Part shown: positions 53,068-60,447 of the stretch, piece by piece
Position numbering within the stretch: position 1 is the first letter of the stretch
Layout of the letters: every line of letters starts with the position of its first letter
Assembly (NCBI RefSeq): GCF_022095615.2
Contig: NZ_CP155559.1
Location: 2,043,501 to 2,107,500, forward strand
DNA length: 64,000 bases
Origin: Bacillus thuringiensis
GTDB lineage: Bacteria; Bacillota; Bacilli; Bacillales; Bacillaceae_G
Reading direction: 5' to 3'
Translations under genes and position numbers: made by a program
Notes under the pieces: generated by a model
Database searches by the model: none
Seen by the model: only the letters and a program-made list of their open reading frames with translations
Told to the model about the DNA's origin: nothing

Positions 53068-53328
53068 ATGGAAGAAAAAGAACAGTTAACCAGAATTGTT
53101 GATTTAGCGAGTGAAGTAAGGAAAGTATTAGTGCAAGAATCCTTTTTTAATCATCATCCTGAACTACGAGGAGTAATTGAAAATTTAGCGAGTGCTGTAG
53201 AGAATTTGGCGGAATTACAGCAAAATACAGATGAAAACGCTGAAGATCGATTACGATATGTACTTGCTAAAATGAAAATTGCACATAATGCCATTTTACA
53301 AGAGAAAAAAGCATTTCCATCTCATTAA
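53068..53328 (+). CDS. Small helical protein of unknown function
   Basis: This 86-residue soluble protein is rich in Glu, Leu and Ala and appears all-helical (IVDLASEVRKVLVQESFF, VIENLASAVENLAELQQ, LRYVLAKMKIAHNAILQEKK). Heptad-like spacing suggests a helical bundle or coiled coil. AGGAGG lies seven bases before the ATG at 53068. I do not recognise the family. It precedes the McrB-like gene by 106 bases, but a terminator lies between, so a shared role is possible and unproved. Confidence 0.75.
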   Translation: MEEKEQLTRIVDLASEVRKVLVQESFFNHHPELRGVIENLASAVENLAELQQNTDENAEDRLRYVLAKMKIAHNAILQEKKAFPSH

Positions 53329-53345
53329 TATACGTTTTCATTATG

Positions 53346-53373
53346 AACCTGGCGGATAACGTCAGGTTTTTTG
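53346..53373 (+). terminator. Terminator between the small helical protein and the McrB-like gene
   Basis: The stem AACCTG-G-CG paired with CG-T-CAGGTT is followed by T6. Confidence 0.8.
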
Positions 53374-53391
53374 TTTCTAGTTTTTCGTTTC

Positions 53392-53417
53392 TTTCATACA
53401 CTAAGAATAGTATGAAA
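53392..53417 (+). promoter_or_regulatory. Inverted repeat TTTCATAC-N10-GTATGAAA before the McrB-like gene
   Basis: Perfect eight-base arms flank ten bases, directly upstream of the ribosome site of the AAA+ gene. It may be a repressor operator or a hairpin in the mRNA leader that limits expression of a potentially toxic nuclease module. No regulator gene is adjacent. Confidence 0.6.
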
Positions 53418-53433
53418 AAAGAAGGTGACGAAG

Positions 53434-55254
53434 GTGAAATTACATAAAGCTCTTCAGCCAAGTTTTATAAAAAGAATGTACTATATGAGGTTTGTCGGAA
53501 AGTTTACAAAAGCAGAGAGGGAAAAGAATGGAGAGAACTTCTTTGTACAATGCCTATCGCCAATACCATTTACGTTACAAGAGCAATTAAAAAATGAACC
53601 ATATGTATTTGAAGGTTTATGTAGCAATAAAAAGAATGAAAAAGTCTTTTCGGAATTAAAGAAACGAAAATTAGAAAAGCAACTGGTTATGTTTCGTCTC
53701 TATTACGAGAGAGGACATATATATGTGGAGTTAATTTATGCAGAAGAACCGCGAGAAATGGCAAATGGCTATAAAATGATTCCAGTACCTAAAGTTTCCG
53801 AATACAAAAAAGGAGAGTCTTTAGAAAGAAAACTTGGAAATGGTTATTTGTCATTTCTAATGCCAAAATATCCGAAAGACTTTGAGCCTCCTGAATTATT
53901 GTGGCACGATGGAAGGTTATATGGAAATATATCTTTAAAGTCATCATCAATTAGTTCAATTGCCTATTTTGAACAGCAGCGAGAATGTAAGTATATAGAC
54001 TTTAATGACTGGGGGAAGCATGTAGAAATAGCGGTAGAAGATCAATTGTATTTTGTAAGTAATCACATGTATGAGCAATTAAAAAAACGAATGACTGAAG
54101 AAGGTAAGCGTGTAGAAGTAGAGGAAATAAAAGTGCACAAGGATGAATGGGAATGGGATGAGCGTGAATCCGTCTTTTTACAGTATGTAAAAAGTTTTGT
54201 ACGTAATAAAGGGCTATATTTGGATGAAACGGACATTTATAATTTCCATATAAGTGCGAAAACAAATATGTTGACGATTTTAGGTGGTATACCAGGCGCT
54301 GGGAAATCCCGATTCGTGCAAGCTTATGCAGAAGCACTTGGATTACAGTATGGGGAAGAATTAGTTTGGATTCCGATTTCACCATCGTATCAAGAACCAC
54401 ATGATTTACTTGGTTACCTTCACCCAAATGGTACTTTTATTGAAAGTGAAACAAAATTAGTTAGGGCGTTAATGAAGGCAAAAGAAAATCAAAATCAGCT
54501 ATATATAATCGTTTTTGATGAAATGAATATGTCACATATTGAGCATTGGTTTACTCCATTTCTATCTGTTCTTCAACTTGAAAAGCAAAAACGTATTCTA
54601 AATTTGTATGAAGGTGTACAAGAAAAAGAAAATCCAATTCCATCAACAATTGAAATTGGTGAAAATATTATATTTGTAGGTACAGTAAATTTTGATGAAA
54701 CAACGAAAGAACTCTCAGATCGATTATTAGATCGGACGAATTTAATAACGTTACAAAAGATTCCGTTTTGTGAGATGTGTATGGAACAAGAGAAAATTGT
54801 ATTACAACCACCTCTGAAAGTAACTGCAGGAGAATTTCGTATAAGCTGGGTCAGAAATAAAGCGATGATTGAGGTGTTTTCTGAAGAAGAGTTAGAACTA
54901 TTAGATAAGTTACATGTTGTATTGTCATCACACGATATGTCAAAAGGAATTTCATTTCGATGTGCAAACGCAATAGCTACTTATTTGCAAAATATACCGT
55001 TTCAAAATAATCATTCCTATATGATCAGTAGAGAAGAAGGATTTGATTTACAAATCAAGCAGCGTGTATTGACGAAAATAAGAGGAACAGAAATGATGGT
55101 TGGCTCTTTGCTTTCTGAAGACGTAAAAAGGGGGGCGACATTACTACCTCTTTTGCAATCGCCACTTGCAAACAGAGTATCTACATTTGAACACTCTTTA
55201 GCATATATTAGAGAAAAGCGTAGAGAACTGGAGTTGTATGGCTATGCAAAATGA
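53434..55254 (+). CDS. McrB-like AAA+ NTPase (restriction/defence motor)
   Basis: This is a protein of about 606 residues. Residues 1-240 form an N-terminal domain I do not recognise; in McrB relatives this part binds the target DNA. An AAA+ domain follows: Walker A GGIPGAGKSR near 283-292, a SPSYQEPHDLLGYLHPNGTF strand, Walker B YIIVFDEMNMSHIEHW near 358, and FVGTVNFDETTKELSDRLLD near 412-431, which corresponds to the McrB-type NxD signature and arginine finger. The GTG at 53434 has AAGGTG six bases upstream; a GTG at 53425 is an alternative. It overlaps the nuclease gene by 17 bases, so the two products work together. Confidence 0.88.
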   Translation: MKLHKALQPSFIKRMYYMRFVGKFTKAEREKNGENFFVQCLSPIPFTLQEQLKNEPYVFEGLCSNKKNEKVFSELKKRKLEKQLVMFRLYYERGHIYVELIYAEEPREMANGYKMIPVPKVSEYKKGESLERKLGNGYLSFLMPKYPKDFEPPELLWHDGRLYGNISLKSSSISSIAYFEQQRECKYIDFNDWGKHVEIAVEDQLYFVSNHMYEQLKKRMTEEGKRVEVEEIKVHKDEWEWDERESVFLQYVKSFVRNKGLYLDETDIYNFHISAKTNMLTILGGIPGAGKSRFVQAYAEALGLQYGEELVWIPISPSYQEPHDLLGYLHPNGTFIESETKLVRALMKAKENQNQLYIIVFDEMNMSHIEHWFTPFLSVLQLEKQKRILNLYEGVQEKENPIPSTIEIGENIIFVGTVNFDETTKELSDRLLDRTNLITLQKIPFCEMCMEQEKIVLQPPLKVTAGEFRISWVRNKAMIEVFSEEELELLDKLHVVLSSHDMSKGISFRCANAIATYLQNIPFQNNHSYMISREEGFDLQIKQRVLTKIRGTEMMVGSLLSEDVKRGATLLPLLQSPLANRVSTFEHSLAYIREKRRELELYGYAK

Positions 55255-57094
55255 AGGGCGATATGAAACAGAAATCGTTGATACGAAAGAAACACTCCCT
55301 TTTGTATTAAAGTTAATCATTGGAACTGAGGCAAAAGGGGAATATATTTTATTAAATCGTCTTTGTACATCTACTACAGCATTAGTTCAATGTATTTATA
55401 AAGTACAAGAATTAAAACCAATCAGATTGCATTACCATTATGAAAGTCCAATGAATATTACTTTTATATGGAATAAAGTATATGAGGGACAGAAAAATAT
55501 AAAAGAGTCAAAATATGAAATAAATGAAAAAAAACAAAAGGTATTAATATATGAACATGGAAAAACGGAATTCTTTTATCCATGGCGTTGTGGCTTATAT
55601 CATTTTGAAGTGAATATAGAAGATAAAACGTATTATGGCGCTTTTCAAGTCGTTCCCAAAAATTTTTTTGATGATCAATTTGAAATGATTCAAAACTATG
55701 TAAAGTCAATATTAAATGAGTTGATTTTAGATAGAGGTTATTATAAAAAGACCTTCTCTGCACTCAGTGATATTGAAGATTCTTCTTATCTAGTGTTACT
55801 TAGAAAGTTGCCACAAAAAATGAAAAAGATAAAGCAAATTTTTAAGAAAATAGAATCAAGTTCAAAATTTATACATGAATATAAATGGGAAGAAAAAGAA
55901 CGGAAAGCAACGAGAAAAGGAGCCATAGTGGCGGAAAGAAAACCGTATGCAAAATATTATAATCGTAAGTTTATAGAACAAAAAAATAGTAAGGAAAATG
56001 CATTTCTTAAATTTAAAGCGATGCAATTTTATTTCTATTTACTTGAAGCTGAAAGTTTTTTACGTCAAACAATTGAAATATTAGAAAGAGCAAAAAAGAA
56101 GAAATCAGAAGAGTTTCAAGCTGTAAAAACGATTATACAAACAATTGAGCGTAATGGATCAGTGACGGATAGAGAGAAACAAAAATATAAAAATATACAT
56201 TTACTAAAAGAGGCGGACTTACGAAAAAGTTCCATGAAGATACAAGAATATAAAATATTATCGCATTTTGTACATGATAGTGTACAATATTTTCAAACTT
56301 TAATGCATTCTCCATTTTGGAGAGAAGTTGTTGAAACGGTTAACATGAACTCACATAATTTACCGATACCACATCAACAACTACTACAGCATTTAGATGT
56401 ACTTCCACAATATACAGATCAATCTCCATCATTATTATTTGTTTATAAGCCAACATTTTTAGTGTATGAATATTACGCTTTTTTTATCGTTATTTCCATG
56501 TTAGAGCAAATTGGTTTTGAGGCCAAAAATTCCATTCGTGAACAAATTCAAGGACATTTTTATGTAGATGGATTACAGGATGGAACGACAGTAGTTGTAC
56601 ATCGAGATGATATTAGAGTACATGTCGCATTTAATGATTTAATTGAAACACATCCGCTTATTGCTTTAAGTAAAGGGAGTAATTTTTATAATGGAGAAGA
56701 CACGAAGAAGCCAGATATTCGCTTAGATTGTTATGTAAAGGAAGAAGGGAAATATGTATATCAATCTTCTATTATTATTGAAGTCAAGTATAGCCCCATG
56801 TACAATATTTTTCAGCACGTTGGAAATACGAAAGCAACTGAGCAAATGTATAAGTATTGGTCTATAAAATATGTAGAAGAACAGAATGGAAAGCGAGTCT
56901 ATTATAGAAGGGCCATTTATGAAGTCATTTGTGTATATCCAGGAAGTCATATGCATAGTAAAAAAATTGAGTCTGGATGTGGTGTGTTCTTGCAATTATA
57001 TCCATATAAAACGAAACAAGGGGAAGAGAAATTAGCTGGAAAACATGGAATGGTACAAATTTTTGAGAAGTGGTTAAAAAGCATGAAGAAGTAA
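55238..57094 (+). CDS. DUF2357 protein with PD-(D/E)XK nuclease domain (McrC-like)
   Basis: This is a 618-residue protein. The N-terminal half (about 1-250) fits DUF2357-type McrC relatives, with GKTEFFYPWRCGLYHFEVNI. A highly basic helical middle (about 195-330) follows, with EKERKATRKGAIVAERKPYA. The C-terminal nuclease core carries PDIRLD near 491 and IIIEVKYSP near 511, the PD...ExK metal-binding triad. It should cut DNA when driven by the McrB-like motor encoded by the overlapping gene upstream. GGAG stands four bases before the ATG at 55238; ATG 55244 is an alternative. Confidence 0.88.
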   Translation: MAMQNEGRYETEIVDTKETLPFVLKLIIGTEAKGEYILLNRLCTSTTALVQCIYKVQELKPIRLHYHYESPMNITFIWNKVYEGQKNIKESKYEINEKKQKVLIYEHGKTEFFYPWRCGLYHFEVNIEDKTYYGAFQVVPKNFFDDQFEMIQNYVKSILNELILDRGYYKKTFSALSDIEDSSYLVLLRKLPQKMKKIKQIFKKIESSSKFIHEYKWEEKERKATRKGAIVAERKPYAKYYNRKFIEQKNSKENAFLKFKAMQFYFYLLEAESFLRQTIEILERAKKKKSEEFQAVKTIIQTIERNGSVTDREKQKYKNIHLLKEADLRKSSMKIQEYKILSHFVHDSVQYFQTLMHSPFWREVVETVNMNSHNLPIPHQQLLQHLDVLPQYTDQSPSLLFVYKPTFLVYEYYAFFIVISMLEQIGFEAKNSIREQIQGHFYVDGLQDGTTVVVHRDDIRVHVAFNDLIETHPLIALSKGSNFYNGEDTKKPDIRLDCYVKEEGKYVYQSSIIIEVKYSPMYNIFQHVGNTKATEQMYKYWSIKYVEEQNGKRVYYRRAIYEVICVYPGSHMHSKKIESGCGVFLQLYPYKTKQGEEKLAGKHGMVQIFEKWLKSMKK

Positions 57095-57125
57095 AAGAAA
57101 TCCTTTTTTATAAAGGATTTCTTTA
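57094..57125 (+). terminator. Terminator-like hairpin after the nuclease gene
   Basis: A 13-base stem AAAGAAATCCTTT/AAAGGATTTCTTT has a short loop, but the following T-run is brief (CTTTAG). Confidence 0.7.
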
Positions 57126-57148
57126 GATTAAGAAGAATTATATGCTGT

Positions 57149-57277
57149 ATGGAAGACAGCTTCATGCGATTTGAATTTGAAAGTAATATAAATATGTTGT
57201 TAGAAGAACGGTACATGAGAGATAAAAGACGATTAAGATGGAATTTAATTCGTTTTACAGAATATAATAAGTCATAA
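57149..57277 (+). CDS. Candidate 42-residue basic/acidic helical miniprotein
   Basis: The frame from ATG 57149 reads MEDSFMRFEFESNINMLLEE and continues RYMRDKRRLRWNLIRFTEYN then KS. It is strongly charged, with an acidic first half and an Arg-rich second half, and is probably helical. The ribosome site is weak (AAGAAG some distance upstream); a shorter version from the ATG at 57164 has GGAAG eight bases before it. I do not recognise a family. It lies between the McrBC-like pair and an acyltransferase-like gene. Confidence 0.4.
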   Translation: MEDSFMRFEFESNINMLLEERYMRDKRRLRWNLIRFTEYNKS

Positions 57278-57369
57278 ATATTTTTAGTTGCATACGAAGA
57301 TTTGTTCTTATATGATAGATAGTGAAAGCGTTATCAAAAACAGAGCGGCGATGGGAAAGGCGGGTAAAT

Positions 57370-57966
57370 ATGTTCCAGCGTGTTCAAACAAAGGAAGAAC
57401 ATTTTTGGTTCGAGCAACTATGGGGAGATTTTTGTGAAGAAAGAAACTTAATGTTTGTAGAACGTAATTTAAATCCATCACGATTTTTATTAATAGAAGA
57501 TGAACATCATATCGGTACAGTAGAATGTATTAAGTATACGGAACCAGAGCAATCAAATTCTGAGTTTTTCTATCCGTTTTCTAAAAATGATTTAGTGAAA
57601 GATTTGAAAAATGTGTATGAAATAGGCAAGTTAAGTATTGCGAAAACGTCTCGTGGGAGAGGACACTTCAAAAGACTAACAGCTATTTTATTTATGCATG
57701 CATTAGAAACGAAAGCAGAATGGTATATTGCAGCAGTTACAAAAAGGATGTATATGTATTTATTAACACTCGGTTTCCCAATTGAACCGATAGATAAGCC
57801 ATTTCAGTTTCATGATACTTTACAAGGTGTACCAGTGCGAATTCATGCCCGAAAAGGGGCTACGCATTTGTATTCTTTAAAAGAATTTCGAGATGTGATT
57901 CAAGGGAATGCTCATGCACAGGCATTAATTGCAGAATACAGTAAAAACATTATGTTAACAAAATAA
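57370..57966 (+). CDS. GNAT-like N-acyltransferase (autoinducer-synthase/long-acyl type)
   Basis: This 198-residue protein reads like the GNAT branch that includes N-acyl amino acid and autoinducer synthases: LLIEDEHHIGTVECIKYTEP, then VYEIGKLSIAKTSRGRGHFK with the acyl-CoA loop, ALETKAEWYIAAVTKRMYMY and LGFPIEPIDKPFQFHDTLQG. It may acylate an amine with a CoA- or ACP-bound acyl group. I chose ATG 57370; a start at 57322 in the same frame is less likely. The substrate is unknown. Confidence 0.72.
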   Translation: MFQRVQTKEEHFWFEQLWGDFCEERNLMFVERNLNPSRFLLIEDEHHIGTVECIKYTEPEQSNSEFFYPFSKNDLVKDLKNVYEIGKLSIAKTSRGRGHFKRLTAILFMHALETKAEWYIAAVTKRMYMYLLTLGFPIEPIDKPFQFHDTLQGVPVRIHARKGATHLYSLKEFRDVIQGNAHAQALIAEYSKNIMLTK

Positions 57967-58027
57967 AGCGGAATGAATATGTATAATAAAGAAAATACTA
58001 TTTTAATATGAAATCATTCTTCATGAA

Positions 58028-58060
58028 AAAAAGACCCTTATTATTTTAATAAGGGTCTAA
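58028..58060. terminator. Convergent terminator between the acyltransferase gene and racA
   Basis: A perfect 12-base stem AGACCCTTATTA/TAATAAGGGTCT has a TTTT loop and flanking A/T runs. Confidence 0.93.
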
Positions 58061-58063
58061 AAT

Positions 58064-58606
58064 TTATAATCCAAATATACTAAAAATCATTTTGCGGCGC
58101 TTCGGTTTCTTTTCACGTTCATATGTTGGTTTAGTATCGGGAGTTATATATATTGGTTCTTCTTTCTTGAGGGCAGCTTCTAGCTTTTGAATTCGCTCTA
58201 ACATTTCCTCCATTTCACGGCGATGTTGTAAAAGTTGGTACGTAACTACATCATTTGCCTTATCTTGCATTTGTTCTTCCATTCGATCTAGCCTTCTCGT
58301 AATAGTGTTTAATTGAGCTGCTAATTGCTCAAATTCATGTGATGATTTGTTTTGAACAATTGTATTTACTTGAGTTTTTAATTCTTCAACATCATTTGAT
58401 GATGTTTTTTGAGTAGGGTGAGAGTTTTGAGACTGCTCTATTTGTGAAAGATGGAATTCTAACATTTGATCTAAATCTTCTTGTGTGAAAATAAAGTGAC
58501 CATATTTATTTTTTTCTATCGTAAGATTTAATTGTTGTGCAATCCGGACAACAGCCTTTGGGCTAACACCTAATTTTTTTGCGATAAATGGTGTTTTATA
58601 TTCCAA
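58064..58606 (-). CDS. racA: RacA, polar chromosome-anchoring protein
   Basis: This 180-residue protein has a MerR-like helix-turn-helix ([20 protein letters not shown] to [20 protein letters not shown]) and a long coiled coil (about 75-150, with [20 protein letters not shown] and [20 protein letters not shown]). The tail is basic: [15 protein letters not shown]. It matches the B. cereus group RacA I remember. RacA binds centromere-like sites near the origin and tethers the chromosome to the pole through DivIVA during sporulation. The start is TTG at 58606 with AGGAGGG upstream. A GAAGG-N6-CCTTC repeat lies about 45 bases upstream. Confidence 0.93.
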   Translation of the reverse strand: MEYKTPFIAKKLGVSPKAVVRIAQQLNLTIEKNKYGHFIFTQEDLDQMLEFHLSQIEQSQNSHPTQKTSSNDVEELKTQVNTIVQNKSSHEFEQLAAQLNTITRRLDRMEEQMQDKANDVVTYQLLQHRREMEEMLERIQKLEAALKKEEPIYITPDTKPTYEREKKPKRRKMIFSIFGL

Positions 58607-58777
58607 AATAATCCCTCCTATATATATCCTGTTGAATGATTTCGATCTATGAAGGAAGTTCCCTTCTAGTGTGACAAAAGAAGTGTGGAATCGGCAAAGA
58701 AAGTGTTTTTTCACGAAATGAAGCTGTGAAGAATATATCGTTTATATAAAATGTTTTATCTTAAGATTTAGAACTAT
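58607..58777. other. Divergent intergenic region between racA and the CorC-like gene
   Basis: No gene is seen. It holds the racA leader with the GAAGG/CCTTC inverted repeat (58651-58666) and AT-rich DNA upstream of the CorC-like promoter. Confidence 0.5.
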
Positions 58778-58815
58778 TTGACTAAGGGAAATGAATTAGA
58801 TTATCATAATGATAA
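58778..58815 (+). promoter_or_regulatory. CorC-like gene promoter with palindrome TTATCATAATGATAA
   Basis: A possible -35 box TTGACT (58778-58783), a 17-base spacer and a -10-like TTATCA lie just upstream of, and overlapping, the perfect 7-1-7 palindrome TTATCAT-A-ATGATAA (58801-58815). Such a symmetrical site over a -10 box suggests a Fur-superfamily or other metal-responsive repressor; it is not an exact Fur, PerR or Zur consensus. Confidence 0.55.
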
Positions 58816-58916
58816 ATATCTTTTTTATGTATGCATATAATATATAAAAAGGTGGTTGCTAATGTAGAATTTTGTTAGAGTATTAGAATGCTTACTTCAC
58901 TTGAATAAAATTAAGT

Positions 58917-58953
58917 AGGAGGTGGCTTCCTTGCTTACAATGTAAGTAAGGAG
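58917..58953 (+). promoter_or_regulatory. Leader hairpin and four-codon leader ORF controlling the CorC-like gene
   Basis: AGGAGG (58917-58922) stands eight bases before TTG-CTT-ACA-ATG-TAA (58931-58945). The same region forms a ten-base hairpin with a three-base loop (58929-58951; one G-U pair) whose right arm includes AAGG of the AAGGAG ribosome site of the main gene. Reading the leader would open the hairpin, so this looks like translational attenuation. Confidence 0.6.
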
Positions 58954-58959
58954 AAGTAT

Positions 58960-60315
58960 TTGGACATATATAGTATAAGTATAGTGATTGTTTTAATTGC
59001 CTTAACGGCATTTTTCGTTGCAGCAGAATTTGCAATTGTTAAAGTGCGAAGTTCACGAATTGACTATTTAATTGCAGAAGGAAATAATCGCGCAACATCT
59101 GTCAAAACAGTCATTACAAACTTAGACGAATATTTATCTGCTTGTCAGCTAGGTATAACAGTTACAGCTCTGGGGATTGGGTGGTTTGGTAAACCTGCGT
59201 TAAAGCAAATGTTTGACACTCTTTTTGTAAATTTGAACATTTCTACTCAACTAGCAGACATTTTTGCTGTAATTTTAGTGTTTTTGTTTATTACATTTTT
59301 ACATGTTGTAATAGGGGAATTGGCCCCAAAGACATTCGCGATTCAAAAAGCTGAACAAGTGAGTTTGTTTGTTGCTAAACCGTTAATTTTCTTTTATCGT
59401 ATGGCGTTTCCATTTATTTGGATCCTAAATGGATCAGCCCGAATTATTACGAAGTTGTTAGGGCTGAAACCACCGAAAGGGCACGATGAGGTTCATTCAG
59501 AAGAAGAATTACGGTTGTTAGTTTCGGAAAGTTACAAAAACGGAGAGATTAATCAGTCTGAATATAAATATGTAAATAAAATTTTTGAATTTGATGATCG
59601 TATAGCGAAAGAAATAATGGTACCCCGAACTGAGATGCATATTATAAGTAAAGAAATGCCTGCTGAAGAAGCTTTGCAAAAAATGTCTCGGGAAAAATAT
59701 ACGAGATATCCAGTTGTAGATGGAGACAAAGATCACGTAATAGGCTTTGTAAACTTTAAAGATATTTTCACAGATTTTGTGCAGCATAATGCAGTCAGTA
59801 ATAAGAAAGTAGAGCAATATATTAGGCCAATTATTTTAGTTATCGATTCTATCCCAATACACGACTTATTTTTAAAAATGCAAAAAGAAAGAACGCATAT
59901 TGCTATATTGATAGATGAATATGGTGGTACGTCTGGACTTGTTACAGTTGAAGACATTTTAGAAGAAATAGTGGGAGATATTCAAGATGAGTTTGATACG
60001 GATGAACAGCCAGAAATTCAACAAGTTAGTGAAACGAAAACAATACTAGAGGGAAAAGTGCTTGTTAGTGAAGTGAATACGTTATTAGGTTTAACGATTG
60101 ATGATAATGGTGTTGATACAATTGGTGGTTGGATTTTAACGAAGAATATAGAAATTGCTGAAGAGGATTTCATTGAAATTGAAAATTATAAGTTCTGTGT
60201 AAAAGAATTAGATGGACACTATATAAAGAGATTAGAAGTTACAAAAACTGTAGAATCAATTGTTATTTTAGAAGATGAAAAACAAATTCCATTTCAAGAA
60301 CAAATTAGTTCGTAG
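58960..60315 (+). CDS. CNNM/CorC-HlyC family transporter or ion regulator
   Basis: This is a 451-residue membrane protein. The N-terminal CNNM domain has three to four spans (ISIVIVLIALTAFFVAAEF, IFAVILVFLFITFLHVVIGE and so on). Two CBS motifs (about 215-335, with VPRTEMHIISKEMPAEEALQ, VVDGDKDHVIGFVNFKDIF, IAILIDEYGGTSGLVTVED) and a CorC_C domain (about 350-440) follow. Family members act in Mg2+ or Na+ transport and in heavy-metal resistance. The start is TTG at 58960 with AAGGAG half hidden in a hairpin. Confidence 0.9.
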   Translation: MDIYSISIVIVLIALTAFFVAAEFAIVKVRSSRIDYLIAEGNNRATSVKTVITNLDEYLSACQLGITVTALGIGWFGKPALKQMFDTLFVNLNISTQLADIFAVILVFLFITFLHVVIGELAPKTFAIQKAEQVSLFVAKPLIFFYRMAFPFIWILNGSARIITKLLGLKPPKGHDEVHSEEELRLLVSESYKNGEINQSEYKYVNKIFEFDDRIAKEIMVPRTEMHIISKEMPAEEALQKMSREKYTRYPVVDGDKDHVIGFVNFKDIFTDFVQHNAVSNKKVEQYIRPIILVIDSIPIHDLFLKMQKERTHIAILIDEYGGTSGLVTVEDILEEIVGDIQDEFDTDEQPEIQQVSETKTILEGKVLVSEVNTLLGLTIDDNGVDTIGGWILTKNIEIAEEDFIEIENYKFCVKELDGHYIKRLEVTKTVESIVILEDEKQIPFQEQISS

Positions 60316-60342
60316 ACTCTGCTATATGGCAGGGTTTTTTTG
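60316..60342 (+). terminator. Terminator of the CorC-like gene
   Basis: The stem ACTCTGC/GCAGGGT (one G-U pair) is followed by T7. Confidence 0.78.
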
Positions 60343-60447
60343 AGCATAATGTTTTTGGCAGAATAAGGGCTATGATACAATGACATAAGTCAGACCTTTC
60401 ACTAGGTGAAATATTATTGTATGCATATGTTTGGAAGGAGAAGAATT

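Noticed and set aside
54002..54427. 141-codon minus-strand frame inside the McrB-like gene
   Set aside because: It is antisense to conserved AAA+ motifs on the plus strand, and no start signal is present.
58855..58866. Ribosome-site-like GGTGG followed by ATG-TAG as a minimal ORF
   Set aside because: A start directly followed by a stop occurs too often by chance in AT-rich DNA; no supporting structure.
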